Of a stretch of 64,000 nt of DNA, positions 21,345-32,870 are shown in pieces; the stretch's first letter is position 1, and each line of letters begins with the position of its first letter. A program made the position numbers and the translations under genes. Source of the DNA: Rhododendron vialii (taxonomy: Eukaryota; Streptophyta; Magnoliopsida; Ericales; Ericaceae); NCBI RefSeq assembly GCF_030253575.1, contig NC_080566.1:8441501-8505500 (forward strand). The letters are read 5' to 3'. The notes beneath the pieces were generated by a model that was not told where the DNA came from, searched no databases, and saw only the letters and a list, made by a program, of their open reading frames with translations.

Positions 21345-24300
21345 CTAAGGAAATAGCTTGACGTTCGCCAACTCGTTTTGATTTGCTTCAAGCAACCTTC
21401 TCATCTCCTCCAATTTTGCAATGTCTTCATCAGTCTGTACTGCGGCATTCTTGATAGCAGAGACCTTATCTTCAAGGTTAGAGATCTCAAGTTGCACCTT
21501 GGATAATTCTCCTTCATTTGCAACAACCGCTTCTTCTTTGGCCTTCAGCTTGGTGTCTATGCCTTCCAATGCTCTTTTCAACTTAGCCCTGTCAACTTCA
21601 AGGGCTTCAAATTCTTGTTGATGAAGTTTAGATTCTTTAATTACCTCATTTTCTCTGATTTTAGCATGAGAAAGAGTTTGAGAAATATTTGTCAGCTGAC
21701 TTGCACATGATTTGATAGAAGTGGAGCGGTTTTTGTATGACCAAATATAATCAAAGAAGCTTTTAAGGTTGCACTGTAATGGAGAAATGTCCATTACTTT
21801 CATGTTTCTCATCTCTTCGAGGACTTTCTCAGCCTCATCTTCAATATCGTCGACATGATCCAAGCTGGTTTTCTCGATCTTATGTGAAAGTTGGGACCAC
21901 AACCCTGAGACATACTTGCGCCGACTTTTAGCAATCACATCTATCCCTTGAAAGACACTAACATCGGATAACGTGGGATCAGAAGGTCTCACTCGAAATT
22001 GTCTTGGTTTTGTTATTAGCACTTTGGGCATGTCAATAGGAGCCTTCTCATGAGAAATTTGACATGATGCTTCTTCGACAGATCTTCCCTTACGAGAAAG
22101 TAATCCAAAGGAATCTGGACCATATATAGAACCTCCACTACTTTGAGAGTATAGTTCATCACCAAGATTCAAGTTGTTGACTCCCAACTGCACATATACG
22201 AAAAAAAAATTAAGTAGCTTACTGAAATAAAAAAATGTGAAAGCATTCGAGAAAGTATGTGTTTTCTTACGTGTGCTTCTAAATCCTCCAAAGGTGTGCT
22301 ACTATCAGGCACATCTTGGAAAAAACCGTCCGTGTCAATGTGGATATCCTCCAAGGGTGTGACTTGGGCTATGTTTTTCTGCTTCTTGGGGCGATTCCAG
22401 TGACGATCACCTTGGCTAGAGTTGCTGTCCCAATCACAAATCACAAGGCTTCTTTTCTTGTCTCTATTTTCGGTGGTTGGATTTTTGACAATCACGGATG
22501 GAATTTTTGGAGCAGAAATCTTCAAGAGACGTTTAGGCTTGAAAGTTGATCTCTTCATTTCTTTGGATGCATCTTTGGGTAGATCCTTTCCTTGGTTTGG
22601 TTTGGCCTTACTTGGTTTATCCTTGCTTGCTTTGCCTTTGCTTGATGCTGCATTGGTGCCATCAACTTCATGGGGGCTAACAACAAGTGGAACTTTCGGT
22701 TTGGCCCTGTTTGGTCTAGTTTTGCTTGCTTTGGCTTTGCCTAATGTTGCATTAGTGCCGTCAACTTTCTCGTTACCGATAGTAGGTAGAACTACTGGTT
22801 TGGCCTTGCTTGGTTTAGCTTTGCTTGCTTTGGTTTTGCTTGCTATTGCGTTAATGCCTTCAACTTCATGGGTATTCTCAATAGGTGTAACTGCTCCCTT
22901 GCCCTTGGTTAGGCGAATTCTGACTGGAGTCTTGGGTTTCTCTTGCTTCTCGGCAGGCTCAATGTCTCCTTTAATAAAGTCGTTTGCATGCTTTGTCCAT
23001 CACTCTTAATATCGCTTTGTGGTAAGGCCTCTGTGCGAAGAGACAGGAATTCTCAGTTTTGCCTTGGTGCCAAGCTTTGTGCAGGATTGCCAAAGTCCTA
23101 CAACATTGGGTAGATTGAGGGGACATGCTTCTTCCACCAATTTTCTGGGTATGTCTTGGTAAAAGTTGAATTGTTGTGAGAATCGATGAGGGCTGTAAGA
23201 CTCAACAGTATACTACATGTCACAGCGAAGAGTCAGGTAGCTTGAACGAAGACTGATGGTGTAGGCTGTCCAGAAGTGGGATTGCTTTCCGTCATCTACC
23301 ATTAATCGCTCTTCTTTGTCAGACATGGCCAAGGACGATAATTGCGAAGGATCAACGCTTCTGAGGAGTTTCCGGGCCCCTATTGCTATGAAATGTTTTG
23401 CATTCTTCTCTCCGGCTAGTCGGACCATTCTAACGCCCGGTTGAGAGTGTGGGGATGGAAGGTATGTGTCAAAGTAGTTGCCAAGCCATCCGTAGATATA
23501 ATGCATGGGAAGGATCGCATGGCATTGACTTGGAGTAGGAGATGATGAAATTTGCCTCAAGCCATGGTATATGCTCGCCAGAACGGGCACCGCCAAAGAA
23601 AATGTAGATCTGCGCGCCATCATGCTTGCAACTTTGAAGACGGTAGGACGAATTTGATTTGCATTTCCATTGGGTAGGACAAATACGGACAGCTAGCATG
23701 ACAGGAAGGCTGCTAAATAGACCTCTTCCCTTAAACGTGCTTTGATGCCTAGCTCGTTGAATGCTCCTTCTTCATCCTTTGTGCGCTCTGGTGGCATGCT
23801 AGTGTGTCCAGTTGGCCTGCTTGCTCCCTTGCTCTGATCATTAGGAGAAAGATTTGAATATCTACTTTTTAGCCTGCACCAGAAATGGATCCAGTCACGG
23901 GCGGTGATATGGTGAGTTTCTGAAACACGAAAAAGTCTGTGGTACGCTGCAAAGAGGTGCCTACAACTAGGTGGAAGGAGGTACATGTTGTTTTCGTCGA
24001 CGCCTGTCAGATCGCATGCCGGCGGGATGACTTCGTCGTAAAATTTTCCATAGATCGACAGACCACCAATATAAAATAGATCCCAAAGGGAGATTGATAG
24101 CTCTCCTGCTGGTGTATGAAGTGTGTTTGTGGAAGGACACCAATGCTCGCAGAATGATTGAATGAGGTTTGCATCACGGTCATATGTGAAAAGAGAAGCA
24201 TAGACGGCACCATAAATCCTTGCCTGAAAAAGTATTTCTGAAGATCGCCCAAGTACGTCTTCTGCCCACTCCCAATATTGATTGATGAATGAAAATTGGC

Positions 24301-24649
24301 CAAAGCTGGCAAGAGGAGCTTTCCAAGCGGCTTTTCCGTCATTGATTTGATCACCTAGCAAGGCAAAGTGTTCTGTGGCATCATCTTTGGAATGGAGTGA
24401 TGACCGCAACAAGAGCGCCCTGGAGGAAGGAATGGTGGTAGAGCTGGTGAGATCATGCAAGTCTGTCGTAGTGTCAATGAACCATTGTGTCGGATGGGCA
24501 AAGTCAGCAACTGCAGGTTGGCATGAAGAAGGTGAACCAATGATAGGATCAAAGACCGGAAGAAGTAATGCTTCGTCAGATGCGCTCTGACCCTCAGCAA
24601 TGGAAAGTAGTGCTTGGCCATGAAGGATCGTGTCTGCGAAAATTGCCAT
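21345..24649 (-). pseudogene. Antisense plant-mobile-domain gene carried by the Ty3 element
   Basis: Runs opposite to gag-pol, between pol and the 3' LTR. From ATG 24649 (MAIFADTIL) it encodes a plant mobile domain (PMD, also called aminotransferase-like): the CEHWCPSTNTLHTPAGE..LWDLF block near 24130, the WGLGNY-like GWLGNYFDTY at about 23500-23470, and YSPHRFSQQFNFYQDIP near 23185-23135. Then come a Lys/Ala-rich region (KASKAKPSKAKP, about 22600-22870), a phase-0 intron (22188-22270) and a C-terminal coiled coil of about 140 residues (21345-21700). In-frame stops at 23693 and 23213, and further breaks near 23010, inactivate it. PMD genes are associated with plant transposons and also exist as host nuclear silencing proteins (MAIN/MAIL1). 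Its role in the element is unknown. Confidence 0.8.
22188..22270 (-). other. Intron in the antisense PMD gene
   Basis: On the minus strand a donor AC|GTAAG at 22270 and an acceptor ATGTGCAG ending at 22188 after a T-rich tract bound an 83 bp intron. The coding frame is phase 0 and continuous across it (..DLEAH then LGVNN..). An intron surviving here implies that the antisense transcript is not what is reverse-transcribed. Confidence 0.7.
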
Positions 24650-24772
24650 CTTTGAACAACGGAAGGTTTGGAAGGCAAATTGCGAAACACCAACTGTCAA
24701 GTCTGCAAAAGAAAACAACGATAGAGCATGAAAAGGAAAATCAAAGAGCTGGTAAACAGAAGAGAAAGTCAA

Positions 24773-26480
24773 GGCACTGTTTTTCTAAAAAATTGAGACC
24801 GAAATTCTTGGAGCCGTAAGAAAGTAAGGGTTCTTGATACCTGCAAATAAGACAAAGATCAAATATTCAGCCAAAAAAAAAAAAATTCATTACACTACCC
24901 CGTAGTGTAAAATCAGTTCATACCCTTGCTGAAAAATTTCGGTGTTGAGTAAAGCAATACATATGTGAAGTTGCCGTATACAAATTCTTATGCTATTCTT
25001 TTCAAGACCTTTTGCAATGATAGAAAACATGTGCTGTCATGAAAAAAATTCAAGTAGCAACAGGTGTGTGCCATAATTACAAATGACAAATTCAGAAGGA
25101 GCAAAATTGGTTCTGGCCATAGGCTTCAAGTCACGAAACCGGCTTATATGTACGCCGAAATTCTGTTCGAACAAAGATCACGTGCCGTGTAAAAGAGAAG
25201 TGTTCAATCGAAATGGTTTGTTCACCACAATAAGTCAAAGAATACCATGTTGACATGCTCATTACAGAAATAAAGGGTTTACTTTGCATCGGTAAAAAAA
25301 ATTCTGATCCAGTAACCCTAAAAAATTTCGGTTCACATGTTTTGGCCTATAAAGTGTGAAGTCAGAAGAAGCAAAATTACTGTTTTGCAAGAAAAATTGT
25401 GCAAAGGCGTTCAAAAACAAAAAAAAGGCTTTCGCAAGTCCGAACCCCAAGTCCTGATCGTACCGTTAAAAAGGAAGAGTTTGTTTTGCGCGGTCGAAGT
25501 TCACCGAAACGGAGACGTGACAGCCTGAAAAAAAAAATCACAGTTCCAAAATAAGTTAGATAACCTACAAAGTCTCGATCGAGTCAGGGAGCGGGATAAA
25601 TTTTGCATGAAGACGGGTTGCGCTACAGTACACAAGTGGTGCGCCACATGAGTTTTGCACTGAGGTGTAAAACGAAAAAAAAAATCCAAAAAAAGGGCCA
25701 CGTTGTTTACTGTAGGCTGTATTTGGAAAATATTGAGTACATAGTGTGTGCTTGATGCAGTAAAAAAAATGGCAAAGCAGAAAGACAAAAAGGAAAAGAA
25801 AAAGGAAGAAAACCTACTTGATTGTTCCGAGAAGGTTTTGCTGCACGGTGCAAATTAATTGTGAGGATTTAGTGGTATTGTTCCTCTCAATATATAGAGC
25901 AAGGAGACAAAGTTCTAATTAAAAGAGGAGTCAGAAGTTCTAATCCTAATCAAATACAGAGCAAGAAGACAAAGTTCTAATTGAAGAGGGAGTCAAATAT
26001 TATAGTCCTATACAAACACAACTGTGTTTAGGCGGTGGACTCCGAGCGCAATATATTCCAAGCGGTGGAAAGAAATTTTAAACGGGCTTGTTAATTCATC
26101 TAGCCTTAATCTAAGCCTCATTGGGGTTTCAATTGTTTGGGCTGCCAAGTTTCATTGTGTCAGGAGATTCGGACCCGAAATTTTTACTTGGCCTATGAGT
26201 TGAAATTTTGCCGCAAGTTGACGTCAAATGTCATGGGCTAAATTCAAGTTTATTCATAAAAAGGAATCGCTTCGGATTCTATATTCACTTCACGTGGGTA
26301 TTGGGCTAAACAATCACTAAGCCTCAAATTTCAGCTCGGCTTGAGAGTTAAATTTTGGAGAATCAAGCTCACTTCAAGTTCCAAGCAAAAGAAGTTATTG
26401 CCGAATAATTTGATTTTTGGCATCAAATCAAATTAAGTCAACATTTTCGAGACCTACTCACTTTCGTGAATGAGCAAGTC
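24773..26480. other. Ty3 3' untranslated region
   Basis: Between the start of the antisense gene and the polypurine tract. No supported gene. By position it holds the promoter and leader of the antisense gene. It contains two parallel short blocks at about 25895-25990 (GCAAG.AGACAAAGTTCTAATT twice). Confidence 0.5.
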
Positions 26481-26493
26481 TCGAGGGGGCATC
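26481..26493 (+). other. Polypurine tract of the Ty3 element
   Basis: TCGAGGGGGCATC directly before the 3' LTR, the expected plus-strand primer. Confidence 0.75.
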
Positions 26494-27253
26494 TGTAGGC
26501 ATCTAAAATTTTCGGCCAATCATAAGTTGCCACGTGTTGCGGGACCTAATAAATAGGACGCAATAAATGGCCAATCAAATGCTGCCAAGTGTCTTTAGGT
26601 CAAAGGTCAAAGTGATGCGAATGGACCAATCAAATGGCGCCACGTGTCAAAGTGATGCAGTTATTATTTTTTATTAAATCGGCCAATCAAATTAAGCCAC
26701 TTGGTAAAATAATAATTGTATTTCTCTTTATAATTGTCTTTCTTAAAATAAAAGAAAGAAGGATAATTATCAAGTTACATAGTTATTTCTTTTATGTTGA
26801 AGAAATAATTAGGGAGATAAATATGAAGGAGGTAGAGTTGGACATGACTCTCCATCCTACATCTCTATAAATAGAGGTGCTCTCTTCTCATATTTTCCAT
26901 CAACATTCAAGCATCCAACTCCAGAGCTCTGAAGATCAAAGCCCTTCAGAATTCCTCAAGTCTCAAGTCTAAATCCAACAAGAAGGTTCTTTCAGATCAA
27001 AGCTTCAAAGCTCCGAAGAACCTTCAACCTAGATCATCATCTTCTTCGCAAACATCGGAGAATATTCCGCCGTTCGATCCGAGAATAAGCATCAAGCCCT
27101 CGTTTCAACAACAACTGAAGAGAAGAATCAGAGGATTATTTTCTCTTAGAAATTCATCAGAGATTGTAACCCTAGTTATCATACATCAATAAAATTGACT
27201 CTCGTTCATCATTTTTCCCGTCTTTTTCGTAGACTCGAAATTTGAATTCAACA
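26494..27253 (+). repeat. 3' LTR of the Ty3/gypsy element
   Basis: 760 bp, nearly identical to 12659-13426, with TATAAATA at 26866-26873 and AATAAA near 27188. It lacks 8 bp present in the 5' LTR (about 13107-13116). Confidence 0.95.
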
Positions 27254-27439
27254 GCATCAACTTCAGCAAACTCACATTCAGTTTCCCCCGTATGGAATTG
27301 ATGAAGTTTTTAGAAATTTCCTACTGTTTTGTTTCTTGAATAAGTAAGACTTCCACCTTCCTTTGCTTGATGAGTTGCTTGAGCTTGCTTTTCTTTTCCT
27401 TTTACCCAGACCCCTCGCATTCCAAGACATAATTTTCAT
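27254..27439 (-). pseudogene. LINE ORF2 endonuclease N-terminus
   Basis: From ATG 27439 the minus strand gives MKIMSWNARGLG, the conserved start of the apurinic-like endonuclease of plant L1-type LINEs. The ILLIQETK-type metal-binding block follows in a shifted frame (single-base disruption near 27395). The reading is cut by the Ty3 insertion at 27254 and resumes at 12658. The ATG overlaps the stop of ORF1 in an ATGA arrangement. Confidence 0.75.
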
Positions 27440-28564
27440 TGTTCCTGCAAACCAATGAGACCCCCTTTGTAGCTAGATTCCTGAAAATGCTCTAATCCAA
27501 GGTCAGCCTTGGCCAATATTCTAGCCCTTTCTTCATCTTCTTCAGCCGTCACCATTATTTTACTGATGATTTCTTCTTCGTTGCCCAAGTAGTCCTCCTC
27601 CATGATCTTTGTTACAGTTAGCACTGCCTCTGCCTCTGCCTCATTCAGTAAAATTCTGTTCCTGTTGTCAATACCCTCCGTGGATACAGATAATGCCACA
27701 GCTGCCATAGCCGATCTAAACACCACACATTTCTGTTTGTTTCTTCTTCGTCCTTTTTTGTTCCCAGCAACTGTTTTTGGAATGCCCAGAATCTGCTCAA
27801 TGGATTTCAGCTTCCTTTTGCTTGAACCTGCTTCCTTATTACCCACGCCTACTTCCTTGCTCTTGTTGTTTGAAGTGTTTGGTTGCTGCACCCTTGTTTC
27901 TCCCTCCTTTGTTTGATTATTTAGTCGGTTGTTGTTATAGGGAACAATTCTCTGAACTGAATCATGATCCAGGTTGTTGTGAATAGGTCCATTAAGAGAT
28001 ATGGATCTTGGTATTTCGAAATGGGCCACCTTATTTTTTGGTCCAAACTGTTGGCCCAAGTTGAAGTTCGAAATATTGACATTCACCTGGCCTCTTCCAG
28101 TTCCCCATGCAGTTTTTGTGTGCTGAGAAGAATATCTCGTAACCAGCAAATTGGATAAAGCATGCACTTGAGTATTTTCCTTGGTAACAGCTAGCTTTTC
28201 GATCTCAGTTGTATTGGCAGCAGACTTAGCATTCAATGCAGCTGAGTCAGCCACCATCTCCACGCTGTCGTCAACAAATTCCTCCACCTTGCTCCCTTTA
28301 GTTTCTGCCACCCCTTCCAGCTGCAACACCTCATTATCCACGTCATTTTTTCCTTTTATCTTTATCGTCCACACCATCTTCATCTTCTTCCTCATCCACA
28401 TGCAGAGTTTCCTGTATCTTGCAGCCTGGACATGAGCAATCTGCTTGGATAAATGTGTTTATGACCATTTGTTCTTCAATGACCCCGACTTGGTGAAGAA
28501 TTCCTTTGCTCTCAACCGTGACGACTTCATTCATCATTTCCACAAGTGAAAAGAAGAAGAACAA
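27436..28564 (-). pseudogene. LINE ORF1 C-terminal part
   Basis: Two overlapping minus-strand frames (28343-28564 and 27436-28401) joined by a frameshift near 28370. The 321-codon part is hydrophilic, with Asn/Lys-rich linker, a KRKLKSIEQILGIPK segment and acidic tail. ORF1 proteins of plant LINEs bind element RNA; the position directly upstream of ORF2 supports the call. The usual DUF4283 or zinc knuckle part is not seen, so the 5' end is missing. Confidence 0.6.
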
Positions 28565-28639
28565 TAGGAAAGACTTTAGAAGGAATACACTTTACCTTAC
28601 TCACTGATGGTTCAATTTTTTTCTGGCAGCTGATCGATA

Positions 28640-28951
28640 CGGAAGGAACATCCAGGCTCTAGTCTAGCAGATTAACTTGTGCAGCAGTACTCGCCAACTT
28701 CATCTCCTAGCCCTTTTGAAAGGCACTTCTGGGGCTTGATTCCAAGTAAAGCTGCTTCTTTCTTTTTTTAATTGTGTTTGTTACTTGAGTTTCATTTCTG
28801 GGCTAGGAGTTGCTTTATTGTGACATTGTTGTTGGTTTGATGAACGATCTGTTAGTTGCTGCTGGTAGTTTTCTTCCCCTAGGGTTGTACTTAAACTGCT
28901 AGATTTACTCTTATATCAATGATGTTCATACTTTTGTCAAAAAAAAGAAGA
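28640..28951 (+). mobile_element. LINE 3' end on the plus strand
   Basis: A T-rich segment ending TATCAATGATGTTCATAC..GTC followed by poly(A) at 28938-28951. The orientation is opposite to the LINE ORF1 immediately to its left, so the two together look like an inverted (twin-primed) LINE insertion or two abutting LINEs. Confidence 0.5.
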
Positions 28952-28997
28952 AAAAAGCTCAATCATTTCTATAATTTGCCATTGACATTTTTAAAAA

Positions 28998-29568
28998 GGG
29001 CAAATTTTCGTAGTCATCTTTGTAGTTTTACGGTTATCTCACTTTCGTCCCTCTAGTTTCAAAGTGCTCCGATTTCGTCCCTGTAGTTTGTTTTACGTTC
29101 TAAATTGGTAAAATCGTTAACACCATTAACGAAACTAACGGGAAAAAAAAATAAGTGTTCCAATTTTCAATCCGTTTGAACGGATGTGAATATTTTATTT
29201 TTCTGATCATTTTATCTTAGATGGTCATAATGGAATTTTGGCTCTAAGACCTTTCAATGAGCACTCTAAGAGACCCCTGAAACTAAATAAGGAGTCTTCG
29301 GGTGCTCGTTGAAAGGCCTTAGAGCCAAAATTTCATTACGACCATTTAGGATAAAATGATAAAAAAAAAAAAAGATCTTCGCACCGGTTCAAATGGATTG
29401 AAAATTGGAACACTTTTTTTTTTCCGTTAGTTTCCTTAACGGTGTTAACGATTTTACCAATTTGGAACGTAAAACAAACTACAGGGACGAAATTAGAGCA
29501 CTTTGAATCTAGAGGGACGAAAGTGAGACAACCATAAAACTACAGGGACGACTACGAAAATTTGCCCT
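28998..29568. mobile_element. Mutator-like MITE with exact 9 bp target duplication
   Basis: A 571 bp element with long inverted arms (about 250 bp each) beginning GGGCAAATTTTCGTAGTC and ending in the exact complement. It is flanked by TTTTAAAAA at 28989-28997 and 29569-29577. Long terminal repeats plus a 9 bp duplication are typical of Mutator-like elements. No transposase. Confidence 0.88.
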
Positions 29569-29577
29569 TTTAAAAAA

Positions 29578-30040
29578 AGCTGCAGTTGGGTTGATGTGGG
29601 TTGTGTTAACTCTTTTGTGTCTAGAGGTCAAAAGCACCCTCGGTGTGATAAAATATATGAAACATTAGAACAATTAGCCTTAAAGATGAAAGATGTGGGT
29701 TATAGGCCTGGCCTTGGTTCATAAATAGGCACCTGAGTTTGTGAAATGAATAACCTTACACTCTAGATTTTGACGGCATGTACTTTGTAGTAAACCAATC
29801 CACGAGCTGTGGAATAGAGGTTTTACTGAGTAAGTAGTGGCAGATTACATGTGAAGTCTTTTAGGGGACTCCGTTGGGAAGCAGGGAGAATGGCTTCCCA
29901 TGGCAAGGTATGTGAAGGTGGGGCACCCGTCACCTACTGCATTCTATTTTTTGACCGCTAATCAGCTAGGATTCTTATGGAAGACGATCTGATATGAGGA
30001 GGTAGGTTGTCAATTGGTGTTGCATTGCTTGTGTCAGGAA
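29578..30040. other. Non-coding DNA left of the NAC duplication
   Basis: No supported gene or bounded repeat. Confidence 0.45.
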
Positions 30041-30547
30041 GGGAGGGACGGGAGGAGATCAGTCTTGCACTTTGTCATGCATTGTGAGTTGTCAAGGGAT
30101 CTTTGTTCTGATTCTTGCTTATTTTGGGGTGAGTTTTGTGTTACAGGAGAATATGGGCAGGTGTTTTATTTGGAAGAATGGATTAGGCTAGAAGAAAGGC
30201 TTGGCTCCTCTCACCTCCTCGGTGGAAAGTAATGTGACAGAGGGAGTTTTGCAGGGATAGAATTGTTGGTGTGCAGATTGAGAAGTAATTTTTTTTTGGT
30301 AATGCTGTATATTTTGGTTCCTGTGAGAGATGCTTCTTTTTGATAGTCTAAATGATTTTTATGTATAGATTCATTTGTCTGTAGAGTATCCTCGTCCTTT
30401 TATTTTTTAGTTTGCGCAGATGGCAAGAGGGTAATTCCTGTTAACCCACTCGACTAAGCAATTGTTGACTGACTAGTGATGGGCAAGAGGACCCTTTTAA
30501 CACTCATTTGTCTGTAAAAGTATCGTCATCCTTTTGGCTTAACCAAT

Positions 30548-31602
30548 TACTACAAGAAAAATGAAAATTGGTGACGAAAAAATAAATTCGTCACTGTTTT
30601 GACAACTTCCGTGATGAAATAATTTCATCATCAATTATATCTGTTTAGCGACGAAAAAAATGTTTTCGTCACCAAAGGTATCCATTTGCTGACGAAATAC
30701 ATTTTCGTCGCCAAAAGCTTAAAAAAGTTGACGAAATTATTTTTCGTCACCAAAGATAATCATTTGGTGACAAAAAATATATTTCGTCGCCAAATGAGAC
30801 CAATTTAGTAACGAAATATTTTTTTCATCACCAAATGCTTAACTTTGGTGACGAAAAATAATTTCGTCACTATTTTAACGCTTTCAGTGACGAAAAATAT
30901 ATTTTGTCGTCAAATGGGTACCTTTCGTGATGAAATTTATGAATTACGCTTTGTCACTAAATATATTTCGGACATAACTCTTTACTAAAAACTCCGATTG
31001 AGATAATTCAAGTTGGGTTTGAACAATAACTCAATTGCCTACAACTTTCATGTTTATCAAAATTGTTAATTTTAATGTTTAAAGGTTCAAAATTACATTC
31101 GAAATACATTTTCATGTTAAACATATATGTTATATATTATATATTTCAAATATTTATTAAAAAGTGTTTGTGGTGCAGTTGGTCGGAGCTTGCTCGAAAA
31201 ACTCAAGAGACTCGGGTTCGAAACCCAGCAGGTGCAAGAAAGAAAGATTTTTTCCCCATATGAAAATGTCTTTTGCAACGAAAAATTTCGTCATTGATTT
31301 CTTATATTGGTGACGAAAATTTTCGTCACCTATGTGACCCATTTGTGACGAATTTTTTCGTCGTCAAATAGCACAATAAGTGAGGAAAAAAATTTCATCA
31401 CCAATTATTCACTTTTTGGTGACGAAATATTTCGTCATCAAAAGACACTATAGGTGACAAAAAATAGATTTCGTCACCAGGTAGGAATCCTCGACAACCT
31501 TTAGTCGACAATTTTTTTTTCGTCACCTATATTATTTGTGACGAAAAACATACAATTTGTGACGATTTTCATTCGTCACCCAAGGTAATTTTTCTTGTAG
31601 TG
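30548..31602. mobile_element. Non-autonomous CACTA (En/Spm) element
   Basis: 1055 bp with termini TACTACAAGAAAAAT and the complement of CACTACAAGAAAAAT (one mismatch over 15 bp), flanked by the 3 bp duplication AAT (30545-30547 and 31603-31605). The subterminal regions are packed with GGTGACGAAA and its complement in both orientations, the arrayed transposase-binding motif type known for CACTA elements. Copy B of the duplication has an uninterrupted site near 44843. No transposase gene; a tRNA-like segment lies inside. Confidence 0.9.
31164..31235 (+). tRNA. Degenerate tRNA-like sequence inside the CACTA element
   Basis: A 72-base stretch with an A-box-like TGGTGCAGTTGG (31171-31182), a perfect B-box GGTTCGAAACC (31215-31225) at tRNA spacing, an acceptor stem that can pair over all seven positions allowing G-T wobbles, and a T-arm with one mismatch. 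The anticodon arm is irregular (a CTTG/CAAG stem with an 11-base loop), so it is a tRNA pseudogene or SINE head rather than a working tRNA; the anticodon is not assigned. Confidence 0.4.
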
Positions 31603-32732
31603 AATTTTGTTGCTCTGCTGTGCATTTTTGTAATGTTATTATTGTTTAATGTACTTTCTCTTGTATTGTCTTTTGGTCTTCAGATATCTTCCTAAATATT
31701 TGTAATAACACGCAGAAGGGCTTGGCTGAGGCTGTGTTTTAAGTTAACAAAATCTTGGTTCCTTGGATCGCATGACTAGAAGTCTAACATGATGCTTATT
31801 GCTTCTCTCTGGTGTCTTTCCCGTGGCAATTGGCTAAAGCATTTCAAGTGAAAAAATCATGTCGAACACAGTAAAAAAAAAACTGCTAAAACCGCACATA
31901 ATCAGCAGCTTCATGCTCCATTGGAGAATTATAACTCTAATAGGCATCATTAATTGACAATTTTGATGACAGTAGATTCCATGCTTACTGAACTTTCTTT
32001 TCCCCATAACAAGTTTCCATATGGAATATCCAGAAATATCATGCCATTCATCATATTGCCACTGCACAAAAATTTAGTTCCTATTTGTGATGTTTGAGTT
32101 TGATATATTGCTACATTTCTGATCAAACCTTCGCCTTTGTCCGTGTCCCGTAAAGAACAATCCAACTGGAAAAGGGAAGAGATTCTAAATCAACATATGC
32201 TAATGAATTTCAATCTGGATTTGAGATTCTCTTGACAACAACTTAGTTTTTTTGGAAAACGTAACAAGAGGAAACCAATCAATTAATGAGGGATATGAGG
32301 TTCTTGATTGAAAGATGAGACCCCAAAAAAATTGAGTATTAAGCCCATATTGAAAAGGATGGATTTCTAAAGACTTACGTTGGTAGGGACTTTATCCTTC
32401 TTGACTTTACGTGTTACAAAGTCACCGTAAGTCAAATCAATAGTGACTGAATCCTGTTAGTCAATGTTCTAAAAATCACTGTGCGCTAATCGGATGGAAA
32501 ATTGGCGCCTAGTGCCTAGGTGGGGACAATCTAGAACCAACATCTATGTAAACGTTGTTTTCGCCCACTCAACAGCCTTATTTCACATTGCCACCAGATC
32601 GAATTAAATTTTTTTTACGGGCATATAACAAAAACATGTTGTCATAAACTAGAAAGAGAGAAATAAGTAAAAGAGTGACTGCTTCCTATCCCTTTGGTAT
32701 GTAGCGATTTTGGGCTACTAATCGTACAAAAG

Positions 32733-32815
32733 AAGCAAACCAATAGGCAAATAGGAGAAACAAACCATTAGGCAAATAGGAGAAGCAAACCATTAGGCAA
32801 ATAGAATAAGATCCA
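32733..32815. repeat. Three-copy ~27 bp tandem repeat
   Basis: The unit AGAAGCAAACCATTAGGCAAAT occurs three times with small changes. Copy B of the duplication has one unit (about 46455-46490), so the expansion is specific to copy A. Confidence 0.75.
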
Positions 32816-32870
32816 CATTCCACAGCCTAGAATAATCGTAAAACTAATAAAAAACATAGGTAGTGTTCGT

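Larger units (their letters stand above)
12659..27253 (+). mobile_element. Ty3/gypsy LTR retrotransposon, Tat type
   Basis: A 14.6 kb element with both LTRs, a target duplication GCATC (12654-12658 and 27254-27258), a primer binding site, gag, protease, RT, RNase H, a second RNase H, integrase, and a long 3' region with an antisense gene. The extra RNase H and long post-pol region are known features of the Tat lineage. The LTRs begin TGTAGGC and end TTCAACA. By eye they differ at about 14 substitutions and one 8 bp gap over 760 bp, so the insertion is fairly young. The body nevertheless has several stops and frameshifts, so it is non-autonomous now. Confidence 0.95.

Noticed and set aside
22422-23009. 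195-codon plus-strand ORF with a hydrophobic LALLGLAL repeat
   Set aside because: It is the antisense shadow of the Lys/Ala-rich repeats of the minus-strand PMD gene.
27602-27986. Plus-strand ORFs of 104 and 69 codons
   Set aside because: They are antisense to LINE ORF1.
30560-31590. Repeated GACGAAA words as a CRISPR-like or tandem array
   Set aside because: Units occur in both orientations at irregular spacing within a bounded CACTA element in a plant genome.
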